A program made the translations under genes and the position numbers. From DASREM01 sp035652095 (GTDB taxonomy: Bacteria > Acidobacteriota > Terriglobia > Terriglobales > Acidobacteriaceae): 64,000 nucleotides of DNA. Below, piece by piece: positions 50,719-59,869 of the stretch (its first letter is position 1; each line of letters opens with the position of its first letter). The stretch lies in the NCBI GenBank assembly GCA_035652095.1, contig DASREM010000053.1, positions 62,001-126,000 on the forward strand, given 5' to 3'. The notes beneath the pieces are model-generated. The model ran no database searches. It saw nothing but the letters and a program-made list of their open reading frames with translations, and was not told the DNA's origin.

Positions 50719-52004
50719 ATGAAAACACCCTGGCGCCTGCTGTTCACCTACCTTCTGGTCCTCTTTATCAATTCAACTCCTGCGTTGTCAGACCAGGGAT
50801 GTCCGGTACTCGATGAAGCCATCGTCATCAACCAGTGTCCATGGATTCCGATATCATTTAATCAGGCGGCTCTCAGCGATATGGTCGGACAGTTTTATCT
50901 GAACCAGTATCCCGGTGGGCTGTACGGTTCAAGTTATGGAACACCGACCCCGCCGCGCACGTCACCGACGGAATAGCGGCGGCAAACAAGATCCAACCGC
51001 TGGACTCAAACGGCAACCCAAGTTCAAGCGGGTCCATCATCTTTCTCTCGATTGGTTTCTCGAACTGCACCATTGAGTTCTGTGGCGGCAGCCAGACCTA
51101 CTACGGCAATGTTGGCCAACCGTGCGCCACTCCGTGCGCGAATCCCGCATGGAGCGAGAGCAGCTCCTTCATGGCTCAGGCGGCGGCAGCCGGTATCAAT
51201 CCCAAGGTTGTCGTTTGGGATGGCGCGTATGGAAATCAGACCTTCGCCAAATGGGACCCGTATCTTGTTCCAGTTCCGGCGTGCGATTTCGGGCCCACGA
51301 ACCCCTGGTGCAACTATGACCGGGTACGAAGCGACCTGACAGCAAAAGGATTTTCAGAAAACCAGGTACAAGCAATCTGGCTCAAGGACGCGAATTCGGT
51401 TCCGCATTGCTCGCTGAACCGGGTATATTGCGCTCAGGGTTACGTAGGCGATCCAGATGCGTTCATAGCAGAGCGCTACTTGGGCGACATTGTGCGGGCG
51501 CTGCACGCGCGCTATCCTCACCTTCAGCAGGTGTTCATTTCATCGCGCATTTATGGGGGTTACGCTAACGCGATCAACTCCTGCCTCAACCCCGAGCCGT
51601 TTGCGTTCGAGTATGGCATTACGGTGCAGAGGTTGATCTTGGCCCAAATTTATCAGGCTTCACACAATGGAGCAGGAAATGGCGATCCCTATCCCGGCTC
51701 TATAAACTACGTGAACTATGGACCGCCGGGAATCCCGCCGACCGCATCCTGGATTGATTGGGGACCGTACTTGTGGGCCAATGGAAACAACCCGCGCGGA
51801 GATAATCAGCTAATCTGGTGCAATGACCCGAAAGGCATTGGTCCACCACCATGTAAGGGCCACGCACACTTCCGCTACGGTGATGACACTCACATTGGCG
51901 ACCTCACCCATCCGAGTACCGAAGGGGAGCAGGTCGTTGGGGGCTTGCTACTTACTTTTATGCAACAAAACCGGCTGACAACCACGTCTTGGTTCTGGCC
52001 TTAA
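50719..52004 (+). pseudogene. Secreted SGNH-hydrolase-like protein, broken by a one-base deletion
   Basis: The first frame (50719-50976) has RBS AGGAGG, signal peptide LLFTYLLVLFINSTPALS and then NQYPGGLYGSSYG. Similarity-like sequence continues in another frame from 50940 (NTDPAAHVTDGIAAANKIQ) to the stop at 52004. Adding one G to the GG at 50938-50939 restores a single frame of about 428 residues. The restored protein has a LSIGFSN block near the N-terminus and DLTHPSTEGEQVVG near the C-terminus, the Ser and Asp-x-x-His positions expected of SGNH hydrolases. The lesion may be real or a sequencing error. A caller starting at ATG 51171 would see only the last 277 residues. Confidence 0.65.
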
Positions 52005-52024
52005 ATTTGTCAAGAGGTTCCCTT

Positions 52025-52912
52025 ATGTCTAGGTTCTGCAGTTTTCGACTATCCATTCTGCTTGCGATCGCCTGTTGTATTCCTGCTGCGCATGCCGCGA
52101 TCAGCTTCACAGCGATCGATGTACCCGGCGCGGCTGCGACAGTTGTGTACAGCATCAACGCCTTTGGGGACATGGTCGGAGCGTACCAGATCACGAACGG
52201 TGGTTTTTGGCATGCCTTTAAGCGCAGCAGTGGAAGTTTCACCTACTTTGATTACCCGGGTGCGCAGGACACGCTCGCTCTCGGCGTCAACGACTCTGGC
52301 CAGATTGTCGGCTTGTATGACATGGGACAAGGATTGCTCACGTACGGATTTCTGTATGACGGTACAACCTTCACTTCCATTCGATACGGAACCATGATCA
52401 TCACTGAAGCATGGGCTATTAACAACTCGGGGCTAATCGGTGGGGAGACAGGAAATTCGACAAAGCAGCGCGGCTTTGAGCTGAGCGGCGGAAACTTTAC
52501 GCAGATTCAGCCTCCGGGTCAAGGGACGTATGCGTACGCTTTTGTCAATGCGATAAACAATTTTGGTGTCGCCGTCGGATTTGTCGTTCACTACACATCA
52601 ACGGTGGAAGGTTTTATTTATCAAACTGGAAAATACAAATTTGTAGATTACCCAGGGGCCACTTCCACTGGCATTTACGGGATAAACGACAACAGCATTA
52701 TGGTCGGCTATTATGCCTTCAACAATGCCGCCTGGTATGGATTTGCCACGACGAAAGGGAAGTTCGTTTCACTGACATACCCAGGGGCGACCTATACAAT
52801 CTGCCACGGCCTCAATAACGGAGGGTTCATCGTTGGCGAGGCTGTCGTAGGCTCGACGACTCACGGCTTTGTGACTACTCCAATAAAGGCGACGGATTTT
52901 GAGCAACGTTGA
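52025..52912 (+). CDS. Secreted HAF-repeat protein (tandem copy 1)
   Basis: A 295-residue protein with signal peptide (FRLSILLAIACCIPAAHA) directly followed by AISFTAIDVPGAAAT. About six HAF-type units follow, each with a pattern like Y-x-I-N-x-x-G-x-x-V-G-x-Y ... G-F-x-x-x-x-G-x-F-x-x-x-x-Y-P-G-A. These form a propeller-like secreted domain of unknown function (TIGRFAM HAF repeat). It is followed 10 nt later by a close paralogue with the same layout. No anchor is visible. Acidobacterial genomes often carry large families of them. Confidence 0.83.
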   Translation: MSRFCSFRLSILLAIACCIPAAHAAISFTAIDVPGAAATVVYSINAFGDMVGAYQITNGGFWHAFKRSSGSFTYFDYPGAQDTLALGVNDSGQIVGLYDMGQGLLTYGFLYDGTTFTSIRYGTMIITEAWAINNSGLIGGETGNSTKQRGFELSGGNFTQIQPPGQGTYAYAFVNAINNFGVAVGFVVHYTSTVEGFIYQTGKYKFVDYPGATSTGIYGINDNSIMVGYYAFNNAAWYGFATTKGKFVSLTYPGATYTICHGLNNGGFIVGEAVVGSTTHGFVTTPIKATDFEQR

Positions 52913-52922
52913 TTCGGCCCCT

Positions 52923-53795
52923 ATGACCACATTTCGCAGTGTGGGAGCTTGCATTTTTCTGATGCTGCTCTGTGTTCTGGCTGCCCCAGCCGCAATTAGC
53001 TTCACCACTGTTGATGTGCCCGGCGCTGCGGCAACCGAGATTCTCGGTATTAACTCGGCGGGGGACATGGTCGGAGCATACTATTTCACCGCTTATAATT
53101 GGCACGGCTTCAAGCTCAGCGCTGGCACATTCACTTACTTCGACTATCCCGGCGCAGCATCGACCATTGCCACCGATATTAATGACAGCGGCTTGATTGT
53201 TGGTTACTACTTCACGGGTATCGGCGTGATCACGCATAGTTTCACCTATGATGGGCACACCTTCACTTCCTTCCAGCACGGGGCTGATCCTATCACTCTG
53301 GCACTAGGGATCAACAATGCTGGACAAATCGTCGGCGCCACGATTAGTGCTGGATATGAATATAGCTTCGACCTCTCGAATGGAAAATTTGCGTTGGTCG
53401 GACCGAAGGGCTACGTCTCCTCTTTTGCCAACAGAGTAAACAACGTCGGCGATATCGTTGGTAAAGTCAATTATAACGGTCAAGCCTTCATTGGTTACCG
53501 TTACAACAATGGCAAAAGCAGCCAGATAATCTATCCCGGCGCGGTGTCGACGGAGCCATATGGAATCAATGACTCCTTGATCATCGTCGGCGGGTATCGT
53601 CCCGCGGGGCCAGGCGAATTTGGGTTCGCCATGAGGAAAGGACAGTATGTCGCCATAAATTATCCCGGTGCCTCAACCACGGTCTGCAGTAGCATCAATC
53701 TTGCAGGCCAGATCGTAGGCTCGTACGTAGATTCAAACGGCGTGAATCACGGCTTTGTCACCACCCGGATCAAGGCGGCGGATTTCGTGCATTAA
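52923..53795 (+). CDS. Secreted HAF-repeat protein (tandem copy 2)
   Basis: A 290-residue paralogue of the preceding gene, with signal peptide (SVGACIFLMLLCVLAAPA) then AISFTTVDVPGAAAT and similar units (GINSAGDMVGAYYFT, DINDSGLIVGYYFTG, GINNAGQIVGATIS). Both end in GFVTTxIKAxDF. The close match and adjacency imply a tandem duplication. The start is ATG 52923; TTG 52899 would overlap copy 1. A hairpin terminator follows at 53821. A third, more distant HAF protein is on the other strand at 56303-57151. Confidence 0.83.
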   Translation: MTTFRSVGACIFLMLLCVLAAPAAISFTTVDVPGAAATEILGINSAGDMVGAYYFTAYNWHGFKLSAGTFTYFDYPGAASTIATDINDSGLIVGYYFTGIGVITHSFTYDGHTFTSFQHGADPITLALGINNAGQIVGATISAGYEYSFDLSNGKFALVGPKGYVSSFANRVNNVGDIVGKVNYNGQAFIGYRYNNGKSSQIIYPGAVSTEPYGINDSLIIVGGYRPAGPGEFGFAMRKGQYVAINYPGASTTVCSSINLAGQIVGSYVDSNGVNHGFVTTRIKAADFVH

Positions 53796-53820
53796 GCGCC
53801 TGGCACGAATTCTTTTCCGA

Positions 53821-53848
53821 AGGCGGGAGTTACCTTCCCGCTTTTTTT
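53821..53848 (+). terminator. Rho-independent terminator after the HAF pair
   Basis: The stem GCGGGA (53823-53828) pairs with TCCCGC (53836-53841), extended by G-U and A-U pairs, followed by seven T residues (53842-53848). It lies 26 nt past the second HAF stop. Confidence 0.8.
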
Positions 53849-53865
53849 ATTTACAATCGAACTAC

Positions 53866-53913
53866 ATGGAACAGCCCATCCTGGTCACCGGCGGAGCCGA
53901 GCAAACTCTTTGA
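53866..53913 (+). pseudogene. Truncated start of an SDR/epimerase-like gene
   Basis: The 15-codon frame reads MEQPILVTGGAEQTL. MxxxILVTGGAG is the usual N-terminus of NAD-dependent epimerases/dehydratases of the extended SDR family. Here the sequence breaks off right after the first glycines and continues into the end of the convergent decarboxylase gene. TACAAT at 53852-53857, 8 nt before the ATG, looks like the surviving promoter. Probably a deletion remnant; chance is not excluded. Confidence 0.4.
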
Positions 53914-55321
53914 TCTTCGCCCAGGCTCCGCGCACATGCCGCTCCTGCGTGTTCGTCTGCCCAATGCACATGCGTAGCGTAAGCTTGTCGCGCAGCCGGG
54001 TATGGGTCAAATGCAAATCTCCACTGCGATTCAGCCGATCGAGCAATTCCTGATTCGCTTCATCTCCACCCTGGAGTCGAAAACACACCAGGTTCAGCGG
54101 CACCGGCGCCATCACCTCGAAGCGATCGTCTTCCCGCACCCAGTTCGCGAACTCCTGCGCCAGGCGCACATGCTCGCGCACGTGATGTTGTAAGCCTTCC
54201 ACGCCGTAGTGCCGGATTACAAACCATAGCTTGAGTGAACGAAACCGCCGTCCCAGCGGGATCTGCCAGTCGCGGTAATCAATCACCGACCCGGACTCGG
54301 TAGCTTTGTTCTTCAAGTATTCCGGCAACACGCTCAACGCCTGGATCAGCGCCTCACGGTCCGCCACGTAGAAGCAGTCGCAATCGAAGTTGGTGAACAT
54401 CCACTTGTGCGGATTGAAGCAATAACTGTCGGCCTGCTCCACGCCCTGGTTGATGAAGCGAAACTCCGGACACAGCGCCGCCGTTCCCGACATCGCCGAA
54501 TCCACATGCAACCACAAATCGTGCTCGCGGCAGATGCGTGCGATTTCAAGCACGGGATCAATCGCGTTCGAAGATGTCGTTCCCACCGTCGCGCTGACAA
54601 AGAAGGGAGTCAGTCCCACGCGCTTGTCCTGGCTGATCTGTTTTTCGAGCAGGTCCGCGCACATGGCGAACCGGTCATCAACATCAATCAGCCGAAGATT
54701 CTGGCGTCCGATGCCCGCGATCTTCGCCGCCTTCTCAATCGAAGAGTGCGCCTGATTTGAAGTGTAGGCCACCAGCTTGCCATCGCATCCGGTTTCATTA
54801 CTCGCGTATTGGGTCGTGCGCTCCCGCGCCGCCAGCAGCGCGCACAACGAAGAACTGGACGCCGTGTCCTGGATCACCCCGCCGCCGGTGCTGGAGGAGA
54901 GAAACTTCTCCGGCAGGCCCAGCATTCCGACCAGCCAGTCGAGCACATGCGTCTCCAGTTCCGTGCAGGCCGGGCTGGTCGCCCACAGCATTCCCTGCAC
55001 GCCCAGGCCGGAAGAAAGCAGATCACCGAGGATCGCCGGCCCCGAGGCATTGCATGGAAAGTAGGCGTAAAAATTGGGCGATTGCCAGGTGGTGACGCCG
55101 GGAAGAATAATGCGTTCGACGTCTTTCAGGAATTGTTCAAAGGGCTCGCCACTCTGCGGAGGATGCGCCGGCAGCGCCGCCCGCACCTGCCCCGGCTGCG
55201 CCTGGGACAACACCGGGAACGACTCAATCCGCGCATAGTAGTCGGCAATCCAGTCCACCATGGTGTGACCATGCCGGCGAAACTCCTCGGGAGACATATG
55301 GAATGATTTTTCGTTAAACAC
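53885..55321 (-). CDS. Pyridoxal-phosphate aromatic-L-amino-acid decarboxylase
   Basis: Group II PLP-dependent decarboxylase, 478 residues. The PLP-lysine motif is NPHKWMFTNFDC; the Asp of LWLHVDSAMSG contacts the PLP ring. Other family blocks are HPNFYAYFP-like SPNFYAYFPCN and LGLPEKFLSSSTGGGVIQDTASSS. It would convert an aromatic amino acid (Tyr, Trp or DOPA) to the amine; which one is not readable. GTG 55321 is used; ATG 55297 (MSPEEFRRHGH) is nearly as good. Its 3' end overlaps a relic of an SDR gene on the other strand. Confidence 0.93.
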   Translation of the reverse strand: MFNEKSFHMSPEEFRRHGHTMVDWIADYYARIESFPVLSQAQPGQVRAALPAHPPQSGEPFEQFLKDVERIILPGVTTWQSPNFYAYFPCNASGPAILGDLLSSGLGVQGMLWATSPACTELETHVLDWLVGMLGLPEKFLSSSTGGGVIQDTASSSSLCALLAARERTTQYASNETGCDGKLVAYTSNQAHSSIEKAAKIAGIGRQNLRLIDVDDRFAMCADLLEKQISQDKRVGLTPFFVSATVGTTSSNAIDPVLEIARICREHDLWLHVDSAMSGTAALCPEFRFINQGVEQADSYCFNPHKWMFTNFDCDCFYVADREALIQALSVLPEYLKNKATESGSVIDYRDWQIPLGRRFRSLKLWFVIRHYGVEGLQHHVREHVRLAQEFANWVREDDRFEVMAPVPLNLVCFRLQGGDEANQELLDRLNRSGDLHLTHTRLRDKLTLRMCIGQTNTQERHVRGAWAKIKEFARLRR

Positions 55322-55420
55322 AGGGGATTCTCATAGTCGATTTTCGATTGTTAAATGAAGGAAGCCATTCGCCGAAGCCTTTTGCCTTTAGCCATTCACA
55401 CCAGCCCTCAGCCTCAACCT

Positions 55421-55448
55421 TGTCATTCCGAGCGCAGCGAGGAATCTG
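55421..55448. repeat. Dispersed GTCATTCCGAGCGCAGCGAGGAATCT repeat
   Basis: Palindromic element with arms ATTCC (55425-55429) and GGAAT (55441-55445) around GAGCGCAGCGA. The same sequence, with small changes, is very common between genes of many bacteria including Acidobacteria. It lies between the decarboxylase and methyltransferase genes. Origin and function are not settled. Confidence 0.7.
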
Positions 55449-55498
55449 CTCTCGCCAGTCGCCACGAAGATGTCTCGCGATAGCCACAGGCCAACGAC

Positions 55499-56260
55499 CT
55501 ACAACCTCCCGTAATACACCCGCGTGTTGTAGTCGAAGGCTACGCGCCCATTTTCCTGATATGAATCGAAAATGCGGCGCAGTTCGTGCAGCATCGGCTC
55601 ATGCCCGCTATGGCCTGCCGCAGGAGCATACGACGATGACAGCAGCCTGCCCTTCACTCCGTCGTAGTCGAACTCCTGCTGCATGGCAAAGGCGCGCTTC
55701 TCGAACGGACTTGGCGCGAAGAAACTGTCGATCGCATCGGTAGTGCGCTCATGCCGTACCTCCTGGTAGTCCGTGCCAAACTCGAGCAGCAGTTTCTCGT
55801 ACGCCCGCAGAAAAGGCGTAGTATCGGTCTGACGTTCGTTCCAGATCAGTACGGTCCACCCGCCAGGGCGCAGAATACGCACGAATTCTTTGCGTGCCCG
55901 TTCCCGGTGAAACCAGTGCGCCGCCTGCGCCGCGGTCACAAAATCAACGCTATGATCGGCGAGCGTAGTCGCCTCCGCCGTTCCGGCAACGCTGGTGAAA
56001 TTCGAATAAGAAGCGAGAAAATTCTCTCCTGCTTCCCGCATCTCGTCGTTGGGCTCGACTCCAAAAACGCGATTGCCATTCTCGAGCAGCATGCGGGTGA
56101 AGATGCCGGTGCCGGACGCGATGTCGGCGATCAACGATTGCGCCGTCAAACCGCATTCGCTTTGGAGCAGGTCGAGAACTTCTTTGGGATAGCCGGGCCG
56201 GTAGAGAACGTAGTCGTGAACGCGGGAAGAAAAACGCTGCGTAGGATTGGAAACAGGCAT
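55499..56260 (-). CDS. Class I SAM-dependent methyltransferase
   Basis: A 253-residue methyltransferase of the Methyltransf_11/25 type. Motif I is LIADIASGTGIFTRML, motif post-I ends in FGVEPNDEM, motif II is DFVTAAQAAHWF and motif III is ILRPGGWTVLIWN. Similar proteins act on small molecules, but the substrate is unknown. ATG 56260 is taken; GTG 56269 is an alternative three codons upstream. It stands alone: a repeat element separates it from the decarboxylase gene and the HAF gene precedes it. Confidence 0.87.
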   Translation of the reverse strand: MPVSNPTQRFSSRVHDYVLYRPGYPKEVLDLLQSECGLTAQSLIADIASGTGIFTRMLLENGNRVFGVEPNDEMREAGENFLASYSNFTSVAGTAEATTLADHSVDFVTAAQAAHWFHRERARKEFVRILRPGGWTVLIWNERQTDTTPFLRAYEKLLLEFGTDYQEVRHERTTDAIDSFFAPSPFEKRAFAMQQEFDYDGVKGRLLSSSYAPAAGHSGHEPMLHELRRIFDSYQENGRVAFDYNTRVYYGRL

Positions 56261-56302
56261 TGTGCTCACGTAAATTTAGATTAGCAGAGTGAGCACGCGG
56301 GT

Positions 56303-57151
56303 TCAGGGATGTCCGAGAAATCCGTGCATGACACCGCTCGCATCCACGTAATCTCCAACAATCATGCCGAGATCGTTGATGGCATTGATTTGGGTCGATG
56401 CAGCACCGGGGAAGTCGACCGTTGTGTAAATCCCGTTCTGCAGCATGAACCCGTGATCCACCGAGGAAGAGTCCCGGTAGTAGCCAACGATGGTGTTTGA
56501 GGAATTGATCTTGATGGCGGAAGTGCTGATTGCCCCAGGCACATCGAACGAGGTGAACGTGCCGTTGTTCCATGTGAATCCGTGGTGTGCGAAGGTAGCG
56601 TCCTCCCAGAATCCGGACGCCACTCCGGCAGAGTTGATCCCATCCAGAAATGTTCTTGTCGCGCCCGGATAGTCGATGAAGGTGAATTGGCCTCCGGCAT
56701 AAAGGTACCCGTGGAGTGTGCAGCACACGTCGTAGTAGCTGCCAACGATCACTCCCGAATTGTTAATGTCGGCGGCAAAACCCTGGATGATCGGGACCTG
56801 TTTAAACTTGCCATTGATACTCTGATATGGCAATTGCAGGGTGGTGGAGAAAGTTCCGACGATCACGCCGTTGTCATTGATTCCGTACGCACCATTGAAG
56901 CTCGAGCGAGGGTGGTCGTAGCGAAGGATCGTCCCATTAACGAACGTGAATCCGTGGGTGTTCGCGTTCTTGTCGGTGTAACAGCCAACGATCATTCCCT
57001 TGTTGTTGATGCCATCGACAAGAGTATTAATCGCTCCGGGGAAGTCGATAGTCCGGAACACGGCGGTTTCAGCCGAAAACTTCCCAGTAGGCGGTTGTGC
57101 GAAGCAGGCAGAACTCGCCGCGAGCAAGGCGGCGAAAAGAAAGAGGCGCAT
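56303..57151 (-). CDS. Secreted HAF-repeat protein (third copy)
   Basis: A 282-residue protein with signal peptide (RLFLFAALLAASSACFAQ) and about six HAF units (GINNKGMIVGCYTDKNANTHGF, GINDNGVIVGTFS, INNSGVIVGSYYD, INSAGVASGFWED, INSSNTIVGYYRD, INDLGMIVGDYVD). It is more diverged than the tandem pair at 52-53.8 kb and is on the other strand. ATG 57151 begins the signal peptide and has a run of G upstream on the coding strand; the frame can extend to 57259 but without signal-like sequence. Confidence 0.82.
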   Translation of the reverse strand: MRLFLFAALLAASSACFAQPPTGKFSAETAVFRTIDFPGAINTLVDGINNKGMIVGCYTDKNANTHGFTFVNGTILRYDHPRSSFNGAYGINDNGVIVGTFSTTLQLPYQSINGKFKQVPIIQGFAADINNSGVIVGSYYDVCCTLHGYLYAGGQFTFIDYPGATRTFLDGINSAGVASGFWEDATFAHHGFTWNNGTFTSFDVPGAISTSAIKINSSNTIVGYYRDSSSVDHGFMLQNGIYTTVDFPGAASTQINAINDLGMIVGDYVDASGVMHGFLGHP

Positions 57152-57394
57152 GAAGACAATTCCCCCCAGCACAGACGGAGTGGGGACCAGAACCCGTGGC
57201 GGATGGTAAATGTCACGCGGATGATAGTCAACGAATGTGCGACAGCAGGCCGACCCCATGAAATCTTTTTCACATTTTGTGCGGTCAGAGTGCCTGCTAT
57301 CTCCGTGCGCTTAATCCCGGAAGGTTATCCTCAGAGCCGGCGAAGGACGTCGCGCTTAGACGCGATTGGCTGGTAAATTGCTAAACTCTTCACC

Positions 57395-58147
57395 GTGCGC
57401 CTTGTTATCAAAGTGGGAACCAGCCTGATCGCGCCCGGCGGCCGCATCGACACGCTGCGGATGCGCGCCCTCGTCGATCAACTCGACCTCGCCAGGAACG
57501 AATACCTGATTGTTACCTCGGGTGCCATCGCCTCGGGAATGTCGAACCTCGGTCTCGCCGAACGGCCATCCACGGTGCCGCGCATGCAGGCTTGCGCCGC
57601 AGTCGGGCAGAGCCTGCTCATGCACACCTACGAGCAGCTTTTCTTTGGCAAGAAAGTTGTCGCCCAGCTGCTGCTTTCGAGCGACGACTTCACTTCTCCC
57701 GTGCGTTACAAGAATCTTCAGAACGCGATGATCGAACTGCTCAAGCTCGGCGTAGTCCCGATCGTGAACGAAAATGACAGCGTTTCAGTTCGCGAACTGG
57801 TGGGCGCATTCGGCGACAACGACGAATTGAGCGCGCTGCTTGCCACCGCCGTCAAAGCCGACTGGTTGATCCTGCTCACCGACGTTGACGGCTTCTACGT
57901 CCCGAACGGCAAACGCACCAGGCTGCTGCGCACGGTGCGCAAGTTCACCGCGGAGATGGAAGCTTCCTGCAACGGCACCAGCAAGCTGGGCACTGGAGGC
58001 ATGCGCTCCAAATTGCGTGCCGCCAAAGTCGCCAGTGAAGCCGGAGTTCACGTCGCCATCGTCAACGGCCGGCACCCGCGCGCCATCTCCGGCGCCATCG
58101 AGCGCAAAATCGGCACGTACTTCCCTCCGCAAGTGGAGACACGCTGA
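57395..58147 (+). CDS. proB: Glutamate 5-kinase without PUA domain
   Basis: First enzyme of proline synthesis from glutamate. The amino-acid-kinase domain has VIKVGTSLIAPGG, YLIVTSGAIASGM, VVPIVNENDSVSVRE, FGDNDELSALLA and LLTDVDGFY, then GTGGMRSKLRAAKVASEAGV. At 250 residues it ends after the kinase domain, without the ~100-residue C-terminal PUA domain of E. coli ProB; PUA-less forms are known. GTG start; TAAACT at 57382-57387 is 7 nt upstream, consistent with a leaderless transcript. proA begins immediately after the stop codon. Confidence 0.95.
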   Translation: MRLVIKVGTSLIAPGGRIDTLRMRALVDQLDLARNEYLIVTSGAIASGMSNLGLAERPSTVPRMQACAAVGQSLLMHTYEQLFFGKKVVAQLLLSSDDFTSPVRYKNLQNAMIELLKLGVVPIVNENDSVSVRELVGAFGDNDELSALLATAVKADWLILLTDVDGFYVPNGKRTRLLRTVRKFTAEMEASCNGTSKLGTGGMRSKLRAAKVASEAGVHVAIVNGRHPRAISGAIERKIGTYFPPQVETR

Positions 58148-59401
58148 ATGGCGGCCAGTCCTATTGCCGGTGCTGCCACTCGTGACAAGCTTATTGCGGC
58201 CAAGCGTGCCGCCGCCCAGATGGCGCAGCTTTCCACTTCGCAAAAAAACGCCCTGCTGCTGGTGATGGCCGACATGGTCGAGGAGAACGCCGAAAAAATC
58301 CTTGCGGCGAACCGCGCTGACCTTGAAAGCTCGGGCCTGGCGGGCGCGATGCGCGATCGCCTGCTGCTGGATCCCGATCGCATCGCAGCGATGGCCGTGG
58401 GTGTGCGCGAAGTGGCGGCGCTGCCGGACCCGGTCTACCAGACGCTCGAGGAGTGGACCCGTCCCAATGGTTTGCGCATCCGCAAGGTCCGGGTGCCGCT
58501 GGGCGTGATCGGCATCATCTACGAATCGCGTCCCAATGTTACGGTTGACAGTGTTGCGCTCGCGGTGAAGACCGGCAATGCCATCGCCCTGCGCGGCGGC
58601 AAGGAATCGGCGCACAGCAACCAGCAACTGGTGGACATCCTGGCCGGCGTGCCCGGCCTGCCCGAGGGTGCCGTCATGTTGCTCGATTCAGGGAGCCGCG
58701 ATTCGGTGCACGAACTGATCCAGGCCCGCGGTTTGGTGGACGTAATCATTCCGCGCGGAGGCGCGGGACTGATTTCTTTTGTGGTCGAGAACTCCACGGT
58801 GCCGGTGATCGAAACCGGGGCAGGGAACTGCCACGTGTTTGTTGACGAGTCCGCCGACTTCGACATGGCCGACCACATCGTGATCAATGCCAAGACGCAA
58901 CGTCCTTCGGTTTGTAACGCGGCGGAGAAATTGCTGGTCCACCAAACGATCGCTGCCGAATACGTGCCGCGGATTATCGCGAAGCTATTGGCGGCCGGAG
59001 TTGAAGTGCGCTGCGACGAGACTTCGTGGAAGCTCTCCGCCGGTATGGACGTGAAAGCCGCGACCGCGCAGGATTGGCCCGAGGAGTATCTGCGGCTTTG
59101 CCTGGCGATGAAGGTTGTGGCGGATGTCGAAGAGGCGATCGCGCACATCAACCGGTATTCCACTCAACATTCCGATGCGATCGTGACCCGCGACGAAAGC
59201 CGGGCCCGGCGATTTCTCCGACTGGTGGATTCGGCTGCGGTGTACTGGAACGCTTCGACTCGCTTTTCCGACGGCGCGGAATTCGGTTTCGGGGCCGAGA
59301 TGGGCATCAGCACCCAGAAACTTCACTGCCGCGGCCCCTTCGCGCTGGCCGAACTCACCTCCAGCAAGTACGAAGTGATTGGAAGCGGGCAGGTTCGGTG
59401 A
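58148..59401 (+). CDS. proA: Gamma-glutamyl phosphate reductase
   Basis: Aldehyde-dehydrogenase-superfamily enzyme reducing gamma-glutamyl phosphate to the semialdehyde, 417 residues. Signatures are VPLGVIGIIYESRPNVT, TGNAIALRGGKESAHSN, VIPRGGAG and catalytic Cys in RPSVCNAAEKLL. Near the end is the block EFGFGAEMGISTQKLHCRGPFALAELTS. ATG 58148 directly follows the proB stop (58145-58147), so the two are one operon and translationally coupled. Nothing unusual in length or motifs. Confidence 0.97.
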   Translation: MAASPIAGAATRDKLIAAKRAAAQMAQLSTSQKNALLLVMADMVEENAEKILAANRADLESSGLAGAMRDRLLLDPDRIAAMAVGVREVAALPDPVYQTLEEWTRPNGLRIRKVRVPLGVIGIIYESRPNVTVDSVALAVKTGNAIALRGGKESAHSNQQLVDILAGVPGLPEGAVMLLDSGSRDSVHELIQARGLVDVIIPRGGAGLISFVVENSTVPVIETGAGNCHVFVDESADFDMADHIVINAKTQRPSVCNAAEKLLVHQTIAAEYVPRIIAKLLAAGVEVRCDETSWKLSAGMDVKAATAQDWPEEYLRLCLAMKVVADVEEAIAHINRYSTQHSDAIVTRDESRARRFLRLVDSAAVYWNASTRFSDGAEFGFGAEMGISTQKLHCRGPFALAELTSSKYEVIGSGQVR

Positions 59402-59869
59402 CTTGTACATACATTTGTGTCCATTATTCATATTCTAGAAGCTAATTTTGCGTTTAAAGGCGATTTTAGAGGCGGTCGCTTTGCGGATGAGGTATCGCTT
59501 CGCCCGGACTGCTGCGCGCGATCGTAGGGCAGCCTGGCGCCCAGGAAGGCCATCCTGGGCGACGGTCGGAGTGCCGGACGACCGGGTGAGGATGCACTGC
59601 CCCTTCCTGCTTTTCCCGAAACGAGACGACGGCTTCAGACAGACGACGCAAAGGCTAGCGGGAGACACCTTCCGCTGGCGCCGAGGGTGCTGGTCCGAAA
59701 GCGGTCCCTGGGGGTCTCGAATTCTCGCACCGGATTTCCGGATGTGATGGAGCTGAGTTCTGCCCTGAGAAGGGCGTGATGCCTCCGGCAACCGGTAGGA
59801 TGGAGAAACACATCTCAGCAGCCCATCGGGACAGACGGTCTTATTCGAACCTGACACCGTGGAGGACTT
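59402..59869. other. Intergenic region after proBA
   Basis: A 468-base gap. It contains a perfect 9-bp hairpin (CGCCCAGGA at 59538-59546 with TCCTGGGCG at 59553-59561, loop AGGCCA) without a T tract. A 99-codon frame from TTG 59448 is Arg/Trp-rich, lacks a ribosome site and I judge it spurious. GTGGAGGA at 59858-59865 is the ribosome site of the next gene. Confidence 0.45.

Noticed and set aside
59448..59747. 99-codon plus-strand frame after proA
   Set aside because: TTG start without ribosome site and Arg/Trp-rich composition typical of non-coding GC-rich DNA.
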